From positions 1 to 27,618 of IMG/VR virus record IMGVR_UViG_3300000234_000021: a stretch of DNA of 27,618 bases. The stretch is one strand, 5' to 3'. Numbering within the stretch: the first letter of the stretch is position 1; every line of letters starts with the position of its first letter. The DNA comes from a virus. The position numbers were made by a program, and so were the translations under genes. The notes beneath the pieces are model-generated. The model was not told the origin of the DNA. It did no database searches and saw only the letters and a program-made list of their open reading frames with translations. Of this stretch, positions 12,880 to 20,304 are shown one piece after another.

Positions 12880-13275
12880 ATGAGCAAAAGCTTTGGTGTT
12901 CAATTTGATTTGGCGGTAACGGATGTCTTTGACAAGGCTGAAGCAATTTACGCTATTGGGTGCGACAAGATGTTTAACCGCATCATTGAAGACACCCCTG
13001 TGGATACTGGCTTTGCTCGTGCGTCATGGTGGAAGGCGGTGGGTGTTGTAGGTGAACACCCCTCCCCCCCCTCTAAAGGCTCTATAGGTGGCTTGCAGCG
13101 ACCGCTAAAGGGGCAAGTGCGGCTAGAGTCCTCCGTATTCCTTGCGAACAATACAGAGTACATTGAGCGGTTAGAGTATGGACACAGCCAGCAAGCCCCT
13201 CAAGGGATGGTTCGTGTAAACTTGGCAGAATCGGCACGCTTCTTTGATGAAGCACGGCGTGAGGTGGTAAGATGA
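12880..13275 (+). CDS. Head-tail joining protein (HK97 gp10-like)
   Basis: The 131-aa product starts MSKSFGVQFDLAVTDVFDKA. Its RIIEDTPVDTGFARASWW (about 46-63) is the signature of HK97 gp10/lambda Z-type proteins, in which VDTG.L..S is conserved. A loop with a Pro/Ser run follows (PSPPSKGSIG). The ATG at 12880 is chosen because GGAG lies 7 nt upstream; a longer frame from 12778 overlaps the terminator and lacks a site. It overlaps the next gene by 4 nt. Confidence 0.8.
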   Translation: MSKSFGVQFDLAVTDVFDKAEAIYAIGCDKMFNRIIEDTPVDTGFARASWWKAVGVVGEHPSPPSKGSIGGLQRPLKGQVRLESSVFLANNTEYIERLEYGHSQQAPQGMVRVNLAESARFFDEARREVVR

Positions 13276-13697
13276 TGGACTACGCAGGACTTAAAGCAGC
13301 TATAAAGACGCAGCTAGCAACTGTTGCAAGCTCCCTATCCCCTGCCACTACGGTTGAGTGGTACGGTGAGCCAAGCAACCCACGCAGTCGCACGCTCCCA
13401 TGGGTTGAGGCGAGTATCCGCTACGGCACAACGGAGACGACGGCACTAGGAAGCACTTGCAAGAATGCGGTGTATGGCGTGGTGTTCCTTAACTTGTTCG
13501 CATCCATGCAAGCGGACGATTCTGTGGTGTTGAGGCTAGGGCAAGCGTTGCTTGAGGGATTTCCAAAAGGTTTAAAGATAAGTTTTGGCGATAATGATAT
13601 ACTGTTTAAGGTAGGCTACATCGAGACGCCGTTAAAGCGTGAGCAATTTTGGATGTACCCAGTTACTCTGCCGTTCACGGCTTATATGGAGGTTTAG
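13272..13697 (+). CDS. Tail completion / terminator protein
   Basis: The 141-aa product starts MMDYAGLKAAIKTQLATVAS, with VEWYGEPSNPRSRTLPWVEA (about 29-48), beta strands in the centre and a final FTAYMEV. This layout fits lambda gpU-like or DUF4128-type tail terminator proteins, which cap the tail tube. The ATG overlaps the previous stop (ATGA). Gene order HK97 gp10-like, completion, tube supports it. Exact family is not certain. Confidence 0.7.
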   Translation: MMDYAGLKAAIKTQLATVASSLSPATTVEWYGEPSNPRSRTLPWVEASIRYGTTETTALGSTCKNAVYGVVFLNLFASMQADDSVVLRLGQALLEGFPKGLKISFGDNDILFKVGYIETPLKREQFWMYPVTLPFTAYMEV

Positions 13698-13700
13698 AAG

Positions 13701-14597
13701 ATGGCTTTTTCGCAAGGTTCCCGATTTGATGTTGGCATTCAGATAGAGGCGACTTATGGCGTTGCCCCTGCTTCCCCTGCTTTGGTGGCGTTCCCTGCTA
13801 CCTCTTTTGGCGTCAATACAACCAAGTCGAGCTTGAAGAGTGAAGCTTTTAGCGGCAACGGGCAGCGTTTGACGCAACGCCACGGAAACCAAGCGGTGGC
13901 TGGCGATATTGCGTTTGAGTTTGCAGATAGTGATTTCGACACAATCCTTGAAGGTGTGATGCAGTCTGCTTTCGCTACTGGTGTGTTGAAGCACGGCACA
14001 GGGCTAAAGAGCTACCACGTTGAAGCACGGCACGGCGATACGGCGATTTACAAGCTTTACAAAGGTGCGGTGTTCAATCAGTTGAGCATTGATTCATCCT
14101 TAGACGCTATCGTGAAATGCACGGCGTCGTTGCTGGCTAAAGAAGAAGCGGTGAGTGGGACTTCCTTTGATGCTTCCATGACCGCATCGGCAAACACGGC
14201 TCCATTTACAGGGCTAGAGGTTGCCGTCTCTTGGCGTGGCACGCAGTTAAACGCATCCTCGTTGAAGTTGAACATCAATAACAACCTTGCAAGCGACTTT
14301 GTGCTTGGGTCTGACAAGCTGGCGAACGTGTCTAAAGGCTTTATTGATGTAGATGGATCGTTTGAGGTTTACTTGGAAACTGCTAGCATTACTAGCGATT
14401 TCCTAGCTGAAACTGAAGGTGAGCTAAAAATCGTGATTGCGGATGCGACGAATAGCTATACGTTCACCCTTCCAAAGACCAAGCTAAACAGTAGTGACAG
14501 CACGGTTGCAGGGCAAGGTAGCGTAGTCGTCTCCTGTAGCTTCTCATCCGTTTACGACGCCACGCAAGCCAGCACTCTGATGATTACGAAAGCTTAA
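13701..14597 (+). CDS. Major tail tube protein (Phage_tube_2-like)
   Basis: The 298-aa product forms the tail tube. It starts MAFSQGSRFDVGIQIEATYG, where EATYGVAP and later LKSEAF, GDIAFEF and YKGAVFNQL are typical of Phage_tube_2 tail proteins. The second half, from about residue 155 (SGTSF..., then LEVAVSWRGT), is beta-rich. Position just before the G/GT chaperone and tape measure fits. A terminator follows, as after the capsid gene. Confidence 0.85.
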   Translation: MAFSQGSRFDVGIQIEATYGVAPASPALVAFPATSFGVNTTKSSLKSEAFSGNGQRLTQRHGNQAVAGDIAFEFADSDFDTILEGVMQSAFATGVLKHGTGLKSYHVEARHGDTAIYKLYKGAVFNQLSIDSSLDAIVKCTASLLAKEEAVSGTSFDASMTASANTAPFTGLEVAVSWRGTQLNASSLKLNINNNLASDFVLGSDKLANVSKGFIDVDGSFEVYLETASITSDFLAETEGELKIVIADATNSYTFTLPKTKLNSSDSTVAGQGSVVVSCSFSSVYDATQASTLMITKA

Positions 14598-14617
14598 TTT
14601 ACACACACAAACAGTAG

Positions 14618-14644
14618 ATGGGGGGTACCCCCCCCATTCTTTTT
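14618..14644 (+). terminator. Intrinsic terminator after the tail tube gene
   Basis: GGGGGG (14620-14625) pairs with the C run (14628-14635), flanked by AT, giving a tight GC hairpin with a 2-4 nt loop, followed by TTCTTTTT. It is a strong candidate. It should lower transcription into the chaperone and tape measure genes. Confidence 0.7.
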
Positions 14645-14669
14645 GAGGTTAGAGAAAAGAGGTTAAGCC

Positions 14670-15023
14670 ATGGCAAAATTACGTGATTTCGCATTAAAAG
14701 ACACGGCAGTATTTCAACCTGTACATCCGTGTGGTGAGAAGATTGACGACGTCTCGATTGAGATTTACTCCCAGAAGCACAAGGACGTGTGGGAGCGTTT
14801 TATTGGCGTGTCTCAAGCCGCCGCTGCTGAAGACGAACACGTCGAGGCGTTGTGGGGTGTTGTGAAGCGTTTCACGCTGGAGGGCGAGGAACGCGACCTA
14901 GAAGCCTTTAAGGCGTTGTTGTTGGACACGGAAACTGCATTTGTGGGGCAGCAACTGATTGAAGCGATTTCGGACAAAGCCTTTTTTTTCGAGCGGGTCA
15001 AAAAGACGAAGAAGAAAGCCTAG
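14670..15023 (+). CDS. Tail assembly chaperone, short form (lambda G-like)
   Basis: The 117-aa protein starts MAKLRDFALKDTAVFQPVHP and is largely helical and acidic, ending in a Lys-rich tail KKTKKKA. It sits between the tail tube and tape measure genes, where the lambda G/GT pair lies, and a T8 run near its end allows a -1 shift into the next frame. The chaperone coats the tape measure during tail assembly. AGAGGTTAAGCC precedes the ATG. Confidence 0.8.
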   Translation: MAKLRDFALKDTAVFQPVHPCGEKIDDVSIEIYSQKHKDVWERFIGVSQAAAAEDEHVEALWGVVKRFTLEGEERDLEAFKALLLDTETAFVGQQLIEAISDKAFFFERVKKTKKKA

Positions 15024-15370
15024 AAGCCTATGCGGAGTGGCTTTCTTCATTAAGGAAGCCACTTAAGAGCGGAAAGACGCTAGGGCAAGTGCTGGAGTAT
15101 CAATACAAAGCTACTGGCAAGCTCCCAGCGACGCTTAAGCCGCCACCTTGTAGTTATGGGTGGTTGTTCCCATTGGCTGAAGAGATACGGCTTCATGGTC
15201 GAGATTACACAGGTTTTGGGGCGTCTCCTTTAAAGTGGTCGGAGCTTTTGGCGTGGAAGGCGTTGTTTGGGGCTGCGTACAGTGATAGCGAGTTGCGTGC
15301 TATAATGGTGATTGATAGAATCCTGCTGAACAAGGAGGCGGTCAAACATGATGATGGCAGACAATCCTAA
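14670..15370 (+). CDS. Tail assembly chaperone, frameshifted long form (GT-like)
   Basis: A -1 shift on the T8 run at 14982-14989 joins the short chaperone to the overlapping frame that reads FRAGQKDEEESLEAYAEWLS and ends ...HDDGRQS at 15370. The whole is 233 aa. The second frame is open from the slip site to the end, and its own candidate start (GTG at 15089) lacks a good ribosome site, so fusion is the more likely expression route. The T extension should recruit the tail tube protein, as in lambda. Confidence 0.75.
14984..14990 (+). promoter_or_regulatory. -1 frameshift slippery site
   Basis: The heptamer T TTT TTC is read in the zero frame as TTT TTC, a canonical X XXY YYZ slippery motif, within T8 followed by C. 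A hairpin at 15036-15063 (AGTGGCTTTC pairing with GGAAGCCACT, one G-T pair) lies 45 nt downstream, a long spacing for a stimulator. Confidence 0.7.
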
Positions 15371-17897
15371 GATTACAGTTGAAGTTAAGGCAGATGGTGC
15401 TAAGCAGACGACTGAACAGCTGAACGCATTAAAGGCAAGCGGGCTAAGTCTGTCGCAAGCAACAAAGCAGTTGGCGGCGGAACAAAAGCTTTCAGTGGGT
15501 GCTTTTAAAGAGGCAGCCGCAGCATCAAAAGCAGCGGCAGAGGCGATTAAGCAAGAGACACTGGCGATGAAGAACGCCGCTCTTGCTGCAAAGCTTAATG
15601 AAGAAGCCTTAAAGAAAACAGCAAAAGCGGCTGGCTTTTTGGAAACGGTGTCAAAACGCCTACTTGCTTACTTGGCGGTGTCTACCCTTGTGGAATACGG
15701 TCGCAAGCTGGCATCCGTAGCGGACGAGTACAAGTCCATGGAGGGGCGTGTGCGGCTCGCTACGTCGTCGTTGGCTGAACAAAAGGCGGTTATGCAGTCG
15801 TTGAGCGAGACGGCAAAAGCTACTGGTGGCTCGTTGAACGATATTGTTTCCACGTTCAACCGTGTGGCAATGAGTAAGAATAGCATTGGGGCGACAACCA
15901 AAGAGATGACGCAGCTAACAGATATTGTTACTAAGCTCGGAACGATTTCAGGGGCTACCACGGCTGGCATGAGTGCTGGGTTGCTGCAATTCGGGCAGGC
16001 GATGGGTAGTGGTGTTGTTCATGCTGAAGAATGGAACTCATTGCTTGAGAATATGCCTGCGGTGGTTGTTGAGATTGCAAAAGGAATGAATAAGTCTACT
16101 GGTGAATTGCGAAACATGGTACTTGAGGGAAAGATACTCTCTAAAGACGTGTTTGAGGCTTTGTTAAAGCAGCAAACCAGCGTGGATGCCAACTTCGCCA
16201 AGATGCCTTTGACGTTCGCAAGGGTGGGGGCAAAGTCCGATTTGGTGTTTGGTAAGCTGATTTCAGATTTGGATAAAACAAGCGGCATTACAACGGATAT
16301 TTTGGGGTTGCTTGATAAGGTTACGTCTTGGTTTGGGTCAAACCAAGCGGCGATCGTGGCAACGTTCAATTTCATTTACAAAGGAATGAAGGGGATTTAT
16401 TACTACAGTGAGTTCTTAGTCAAGAACCTCGTGGTAAAAATTGCGGAAATAGTAACGTACGCCACTTTTGGTATTGCGGACTTATTGGAAAGCATCACAA
16501 AGTTATCGTTTGGCTTGGTGCAGCTCAATAACATAGCAAGCACTATGCGAGCGAATGCAGGACAAGGCTATCAAGCCGCACTGGCTACGACACAAAACTC
16601 ACTTGCGATTAGCACGGCTGCTTTTGGAGAGGCGGTGGCTCCAAAAATGGCAAGTGCTGCCCCTTCTTTTTCGGAGGTGCGAGGCAGTATTTACACCCCC
16701 AAAGAGAAAGAGAAGAAGCATAAGAAGACGGACGCAGAACGTGAAGCGGAAAAGTACGCTGGCTTCTTGGCGGACTTAAAGACAAAGCTTCAAGACGCCA
16801 ACTTGCAAGCTGCTGGTATGGCTTCATCTATGAAAGCGTTAGCGACTCAAGGGCTGGGGGCTTACCAGACGCAAGAACTCAACAACCAAGCGTTAGAGAC
16901 GTATAACTCCCTTTTGGGCGACTACAGAGACAAGAAGAAGTCAGAGGTTGAAGCCTTGGCACATTCGATAGCCAACAAGCAGCGTGAGCTGGAAGTCATG
17001 AAGCAAAGCATGGATTTCCTAAAGACCATGGCAGACCGCCAAAAGGATTTAAACCTTGAGATTGAGCGAAACAACATGTTGCGTTCTGCATTCGCTACTG
17101 GTGGCGTCAAGGGCTATGAGGATATGCAACGGCAGGCTGCCATCATGGCACGCCGTGATGAGCTGCTAGGGGGCATGCCTAACGCCTCTGAAGCACAACA
17201 AAACGCAGCCCTCGACCTCGCAACCATGGAAGACAAAAAGCAGCGTTACAGAGACGCTACGGAGCAGATGGTGCAACAAACCAAAGAGATGTATTCGTCT
17301 ATCGGGGATGCGGTCAAGTCGTCGTTTGACCAAACGATTCAGTACATGCTAAACGGCACTTCTTCCTTCAAAGATATTATGATTTCACTGATTCAAAAGG
17401 TTTCCGCTAAGTTGCTAGGGTTGTTCGCCTTGCAACTGGCAACAGGGCTATTCACAAAGTTTAGCGGTACAAGTGGGCTTGGCGGTTCAATAGCTGGCGT
17501 TGCTGGCAAGTTATTCCCCTCCATTACAAGCGGCGTTGGGGCAGGCGGGGGCGTTGGTACGTCATTATCGGCTATCAACGTAACCTCTGGGCTTAACATC
17601 CCTGCACGTGCAGGCGGTGGCAGCGTAACTGCTGGCACTCCCTACATGGTCGGGGAGCGTGGGCGTGAACTGTTTGTCCCTTCCTCTAGTGGGAACGTTG
17701 TAGCGATGCCTCAAGGGGCTTCTGGTGGCGGTATTCAGGTAGTGAACAACATCACGGTGAGCGGTGAGCAGGGGAACGACCCTAATGGCATGATGAAGGC
17801 AGGGCAGATGATAGCTTCCATGGTTGAGATGAAGGTTCGAGAAGTGTTAGCAAAAGAGGCTCGTCAAGGCGGCATGCTTCGTAGGGGGTACGCATAA
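15348..17897 (+). CDS. Tape measure protein
   Basis: The 849-aa protein sets tail length and helps DNA exit. It starts MMMADNPKITVEVKADGAKQ, then a long Ala/Lys-rich helical stretch. Residues about 130-330 contain ATTAGMSAGLLQFGQAMGSG and VHAEEWNSLLENMPAVVVEI, the lambda-type tape_meas_nterm pattern. Hydrophobic segments follow at about 340-420 (SNQAAIVATFNFIYKGMKG...). The C-terminus is Gly-rich (GGGVGTSL..., then GGGSVTAGTPYMVGERGREL), as usual in this family. AAGGAGG lies about 9 nt before the first of three ATGs. It overlaps the GT end. Confidence 0.9.
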   Translation: MMMADNPKITVEVKADGAKQTTEQLNALKASGLSLSQATKQLAAEQKLSVGAFKEAAAASKAAAEAIKQETLAMKNAALAAKLNEEALKKTAKAAGFLETVSKRLLAYLAVSTLVEYGRKLASVADEYKSMEGRVRLATSSLAEQKAVMQSLSETAKATGGSLNDIVSTFNRVAMSKNSIGATTKEMTQLTDIVTKLGTISGATTAGMSAGLLQFGQAMGSGVVHAEEWNSLLENMPAVVVEIAKGMNKSTGELRNMVLEGKILSKDVFEALLKQQTSVDANFAKMPLTFARVGAKSDLVFGKLISDLDKTSGITTDILGLLDKVTSWFGSNQAAIVATFNFIYKGMKGIYYYSEFLVKNLVVKIAEIVTYATFGIADLLESITKLSFGLVQLNNIASTMRANAGQGYQAALATTQNSLAISTAAFGEAVAPKMASAAPSFSEVRGSIYTPKEKEKKHKKTDAEREAEKYAGFLADLKTKLQDANLQAAGMASSMKALATQGLGAYQTQELNNQALETYNSLLGDYRDKKKSEVEALAHSIANKQRELEVMKQSMDFLKTMADRQKDLNLEIERNNMLRSAFATGGVKGYEDMQRQAAIMARRDELLGGMPNASEAQQNAALDLATMEDKKQRYRDATEQMVQQTKEMYSSIGDAVKSSFDQTIQYMLNGTSSFKDIMISLIQKVSAKLLGLFALQLATGLFTKFSGTSGLGGSIAGVAGKLFPSITSGVGAGGGVGTSLSAINVTSGLNIPARAGGGSVTAGTPYMVGERGRELFVPSSSGNVVAMPQGASGGGIQVVNNITVSGEQGNDPNGMMKAGQMIASMVEMKVREVLAKEARQGGMLRRGYA

Positions 17898-18244
17898 TGC
17901 CAGAAACCTTAACGTTACCAAAAGCCCCTAGCCAACAGTCTTGGCAGGAGCAACGGCAGCCACGGACGGCGGTAGCACGTTTCGGCGATGGGTATGAGCA
18001 GCGTGTTATGGATGGCATGAACGCCGATTTATTGACTGTGTCGTTTAGTCTCGACAACATCACCACAAGCGACCGTGCGACGTTGGACGCATTCCTTCAA
18101 GCTCGTGGCGGATGGGATGCGTTCTATTGGACGATGCCAAACGAGGCAAGCTCTCGCCTGTGGGTGTGTAGTCAATGGAGCTTTGCAGGCAGCCAAGCCA
18201 GCCTTTGGAATGGGTCTCTAAGCTTTAGAGAGGTGCCTGCGTGA
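17897..18244 (+). CDS. Minor tail protein (lambda M-like)
   Basis: The 115-aa product resembles lambda gpM: RFGDGYEQRVMDGMN (about 28-42), where G..YEQR.. is the conserved phrase of Phage_min_tail proteins, then FLQARGGWDAFYWTMP (about 75-90). It links the tape measure to the tail tip. ATG at 17897 overlaps the tape measure stop as TAATG, and the next gene begins at this stop. Confidence 0.88.
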   Translation: MPETLTLPKAPSQQSWQEQRQPRTAVARFGDGYEQRVMDGMNADLLTVSFSLDNITTSDRATLDAFLQARGGWDAFYWTMPNEASSRLWVCSQWSFAGSQASLWNGSLSFREVPA

Positions 18245-18933
18245 TGTTCAATGGTCAAGAGTCGAGTTTCGGCAAGGTTGCGACCCTGTATGAGATTGAC
18301 ACGGCGATTTATGGCGGTACAGTGATTCGCCTTTGCCCTAGCACGCTAGAGAATGGCGGCGTGGTGGTGTTTAACGGCAATACCTATACCCCCTTCCCGA
18401 TTGACGCACAAGGCTTTGAGGTAAACGGCAACCAAGCCCCACGCCCCACGCTAGCAGTGAGCAACATTCAACCGTTGCTTTTGGGTGGCATTAACCAGTA
18501 CAGAGGGTTGCAGAATTGCAAGGTTACACGCATTCGGGTACGGCGTGAAGAGCTGGATGATGAAAACCCTAGCATCACAACCGAGTTTATCAACGTGGAT
18601 GTTTTTTACATCAATAAGGTTGCCAAGCAAACCGCCGTTTCTATCGAGTTTGAGCTTATCACCAAGATGGAGCTATCTAACAAGCAGAAGTTCCCACGGC
18701 GGACGATGTCGCCTTACTGTAACTTTCGGTATCGCCGATTTGATGCGGACACAAACGCTTTCGTTTATGCGGACGACAACGCTTGCCCTTACACAGGGGT
18801 AACCTGCTTCAACAAGTACAACCAACAAGTGGGAAGCACACAAGACCAGTGCAGCAAGACGTTAGAGGCGTGCCGTTTACGCTTTGGTGTGGACTTGCCG
18901 TTTCAGGGCTTCCCTAGCTTCACAGGGGACTAG
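18244..18933 (+). CDS. Minor tail protein (lambda L-like, iron-sulfur type)
   Basis: I start at the ATG at 18244, which overlaps the previous stop as TGATG, rather than the GTG at 18241. The 229-aa product has the gpL Cys pattern in its C-terminal third: YCNFRYRR, ACPYTGVTC, then QCSKTLEACRLRFG, giving five Cys. Lambda gpL binds a 4Fe-4S cluster with four such Cys, so metal binding is likely. The end, PFQGFPSFTGD, is family-like. It acts in the tail tip. Confidence 0.88.
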   Translation: MFNGQESSFGKVATLYEIDTAIYGGTVIRLCPSTLENGGVVVFNGNTYTPFPIDAQGFEVNGNQAPRPTLAVSNIQPLLLGGINQYRGLQNCKVTRIRVRREELDDENPSITTEFINVDVFYINKVAKQTAVSIEFELITKMELSNKQKFPRRTMSPYCNFRYRRFDADTNAFVYADDNACPYTGVTCFNKYNQQVGSTQDQCSKTLEACRLRFGVDLPFQGFPSFTGD

Positions 18934-18937
18934 GCGG

Positions 18938-19642
18938 ATGTGGTGGTGGGCGTTGGGGCATCAAAAGCAGGTAGCCTTTCAGTTGAGCAACCGCACGGAG
19001 CAAGACTTGCAGCAGGAGCATTTGTTCGCCTTGTTGAAAGAGTCCAACGTGTGGGCTTTGGTTGAAACAGGGGCTAGCGTGGTGGCTTGCAACGACACAA
19101 ACGCCCTCGCTTGGCTGCACACGCACCCACTACGGAGCTTTGAGCCGCTTGTGCCTAGTGCTTTGGATATGCAAGTCATGGCGTCGTCTAGCGTCCCACA
19201 CGGCATTGTGAACTATTGCACGAACCAAGACCCGTTCACCCCGACGTGGTGGCACGATAGCATCCAAGCGGTGAATCTCAAGGAGAGGATGTATCGCTGG
19301 GGGGAGTTTGGCAGCGACGGCAAGGGGGATTGTTACGCACTCATTCGTGATTGGTTCAGGACTAACAAAGCGGTGGAGCTTCCAAGTTATCCTAGGGACT
19401 TCTATGATAAAGAGGGGCTTTACTACACACTGGGTTTTGCAGGTGCCGCTGAAGTAGTGCCTCTAAGCGATTTGCAAGTGGGGGATATCCCTGTTTTGCG
19501 GATTGGCAAGCAGGGGGAACACGCAGGGGTGTATACTGGCAATGGGCTATGGTTGCACCATCCTATCAACGGTGTTAGCCGTGAAGAGCCGTTGTCTCGT
19601 TACGTTCCTCATATTCGCTATGTTCTTCGTGTTATACTGTAA
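18938..19642 (+). CDS. Tail tip assembly peptidase (lambda K-like, JAB plus NlpC/P60)
   Basis: The 234-aa product is two-domain. The N-terminal JAB/MPN-like part has HTHP (61-64) with Ser74 and Asp77 downstream in PSALD, the metal-binding pattern. The C-terminal part is NlpC/P60: GDCYALIRDWF with catalytic Cys132, and HAGVYTGNGLWLHH with His194. Lambda gpK of the same layout is needed for tail assembly and probably cleaves a peptide or peptidoglycan. The ATG at 18938 lies just after the L-like gene stop, with GGCGG as a weak site; a longer frame from 18884 overlaps the L gene. Confidence 0.9.
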   Translation: MWWWALGHQKQVAFQLSNRTEQDLQQEHLFALLKESNVWALVETGASVVACNDTNALAWLHTHPLRSFEPLVPSALDMQVMASSSVPHGIVNYCTNQDPFTPTWWHDSIQAVNLKERMYRWGEFGSDGKGDCYALIRDWFRTNKAVELPSYPRDFYDKEGLYYTLGFAGAAEVVPLSDLQVGDIPVLRIGKQGEHAGVYTGNGLWLHHPINGVSREEPLSRYVPHIRYVLRVIL

Positions 19643-19659
19643 ACACGGAGGTTATAGCC

Positions 19660-20304
19660 ATGGCAAAGGTAACGTTGTATTTGCACGGTCGCTTAAAGCA
19701 TTTCAAGCAGGTGGTAACGGTGGATGTAGCCACTTACAGCCAGCTTGTGGGCTATTTGTGCCGTGCGTTCAAAGGAATGCGTGCAATGCTCAAGGCTGGT
19801 GTGTTTCGCTTTGCTTTAAGCAATGAGCGAGCCTCTTCTTTAATGTCATCCTCTAGCAATTTCCAAGGGGCTATTCCCGACGGGGCAGTGCTTCACCTTG
19901 TGCCAATTGAGGGCATCGCAGCAAAAAAAGCAATGGCTATTATCGGGCTTGTGGTGGGCGTCGTCATGATTGCAACAGGGATACTCTCCATACAAGGGGC
20001 GATGGTATCGGGTGCCTCTTTTGGGGCAGCCGCAGGGACGACCGTAGCCTTTGGGATTTCTGCTGCTGCCTTCATCGGAGCAGGGGTTTCTCTTGCAATG
20101 ATGAGTGCCACGGCTTTAATGGCTCCCACGATGGAGGGGGGCGACCTAGGGGCGGCGGATGAGGCGAGCGACCGCCAAAGCAAGCTTTTTACCTCTGCAT
20201 CTAACAGAGTAGCCAAGGGGGTGGCGTTGCCAGTGTGTTACGGACGTTTTCTTTGTGGCTCAAACGTTATTAGCCAGTCAATCGAGACGATCGAGGTGTT
20301 GTAA
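19660..20304 (+). CDS. Tail assembly protein (lambda I-like)
   Basis: The 214-aa product starts MAKVTLYLHGRLKHFKQVVT, a ubiquitin-like N-terminus typical of lambda gpI. A membrane-like Gly/Ala-rich central region follows (AMAIIGLVVGVVMIATGILS at about 92-111, then a second hydrophobic stretch) and then SNRVAKGVALPVCYGRFLCG (about 181-200), the conserved gpI end phrase (N....G..VP..YG...VGS). It helps assemble the J tip. ACACGGAGGTTATAGCC precedes the ATG. It overlaps J as TAATG. Confidence 0.9.
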   Translation: MAKVTLYLHGRLKHFKQVVTVDVATYSQLVGYLCRAFKGMRAMLKAGVFRFALSNERASSLMSSSSNFQGAIPDGAVLHLVPIEGIAAKKAMAIIGLVVGVVMIATGILSIQGAMVSGASFGAAAGTTVAFGISAAAFIGAGVSLAMMSATALMAPTMEGGDLGAADEASDRQSKLFTSASNRVAKGVALPVCYGRFLCGSNVISQSIETIEVL

